The notes beneath the pieces were generated by a model, which was not told where the DNA came from, did no database searches, and saw only the letters and a list, made by a program, of their open reading frames with translations. A stretch of 15,523 nucleotides of DNA from Chloromonas sp. AAM2. Lineage: Eukaryota > Chlorophyta > Chlorophyceae > Chlamydomonadales > Chlamydomonadaceae. Below, one piece after another: positions 15,194-15,523 of the stretch. Positions within the stretch are counted from its first letter, which is position 1, and each line of letters opens with the position of its first letter. The stretch is from NCBI GenBank assembly GCA_004335635.1, contig QAXH01004577.1:701-16223 (forward strand), in the 5' to 3' direction. The position numbers and the translations under genes were made by a program.

Positions 15194-15274
15194 CATGTCA
15201 CAGCGCACAAGCCCCCGGAGCTCTTGGCAAGCCTCTCGAGTGAGGTCGTGCTGCACAAAATATGGTTTCTGTAG
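15194..15274 (+). CDS. Possible terminal exon, plus strand
   Basis: A strong acceptor (ctaatgctttggtctttcccccag) with a CTAAT branch-like word precedes 81 nt encoding HVTAHKPPELLASLSSEVVL and a short tail to a TAG at 15272-15274. An internal GTGAGG could also act as a donor. No upstream exon was found. Function unknown. Confidence 0.3.
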   Translation, partial: HVTAHKPPELLASLSSEVVLHKIWFL

Positions 15275-15523
15275 CACAGGATGCATTTGTTTGCACGTAA
15301 ATCATCAAAAGACTGGGTAATTAATGCGATTTTGACCACCACTACAAAGTACCAGGCATCAGGTACCACACATCAGCCCACTGGTCAGTGTGTATCGCAC
15401 CAGGAGTACGGAGGTGCACCAAAATTGTTCCCGGCCATAAGAAATGCATTATACGATGCAACTGTCGTCTCATGACTGAACAATCCCATTTTCTGCTGAT
15501 TTCCCGGCCCTTTTACCAATCTA
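15275..15523. other. No supported gene at the right edge
   Basis: AT-richer sequence to the end of the window. A 64-codon ORF on the plus strand (15281-15475) has no motif or splice context that supports it. Confidence 0.4.

Overview
The window looks like nuclear DNA of a eukaryote, most likely a green alga. Several genes are split by GT..AG introns with conserved donors, branch-like sequences and pyrimidine tracts. Intergenic and intronic DNA is moderately GC-rich and full of CATGCA/CACA simple sequence. TGTAA, the usual green-algal polyadenylation signal, follows two predicted stop codons. There is no operon structure and there are no bacterial ribosome sites. The taxonomic call is inference.

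Region by region. 1-2150: mostly non-coding, with a ~215-bp direct repeat (787-1002 and 1676-1890), an inverted partner of part of it (549-584), and one exon-like segment on the minus strand between the copies. 2160-2443 (minus): a compact exon resembling the ubiquitin-like 'header' of Crinkler-type effectors, with consensus donor sites. 2444-3770: mostly unassigned, with weak minus-strand exon candidates. 3789-4942: an intronless AT-hook/RG-rich protein gene (3973-4704) bracketed by two arrays of five CACGTG-type boxes at an exact 8-bp period. 4712-5602: protein-like sequence that continues in the same frame after that gene's stop but carries stops and frame changes, so it looks like a decayed gene. 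5603-6380: ambiguous coding evidence on both strands.

6314-11790 (plus) is the main gene. Nine coding exons join in consistent phase into an ~806-residue protein: charged coiled coil, P-loop NTPase (GKT, LDEF, TGGH), winged-helix-like segment, and a PD-(D/E)XK-like nuclease module. This is the body of a Crinkler/RHS-type NTPase-nuclease protein. No header was found directly upstream on the same strand, but a header-like exon ending in the matching splice phase lies about 4 kb away on the opposite strand.

11791-15523: further exon-like pieces that I cannot name (plus 12060-13719; minus 13848-14126 and 14481-14698; plus 15194-15274), two minisatellites, and an unusual array of alternating inverted 10-mers at 14842-15018.

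If the family assignment is right, the NTPase-nuclease and the header exon belong to the eukaryotic effector/genome-conflict repertoire, and the AT-hook gene with its decayed tail and CACGTG arrays may be a remnant of an unrelated mobile or repeated gene. All exon models are read by eye and need transcript support.
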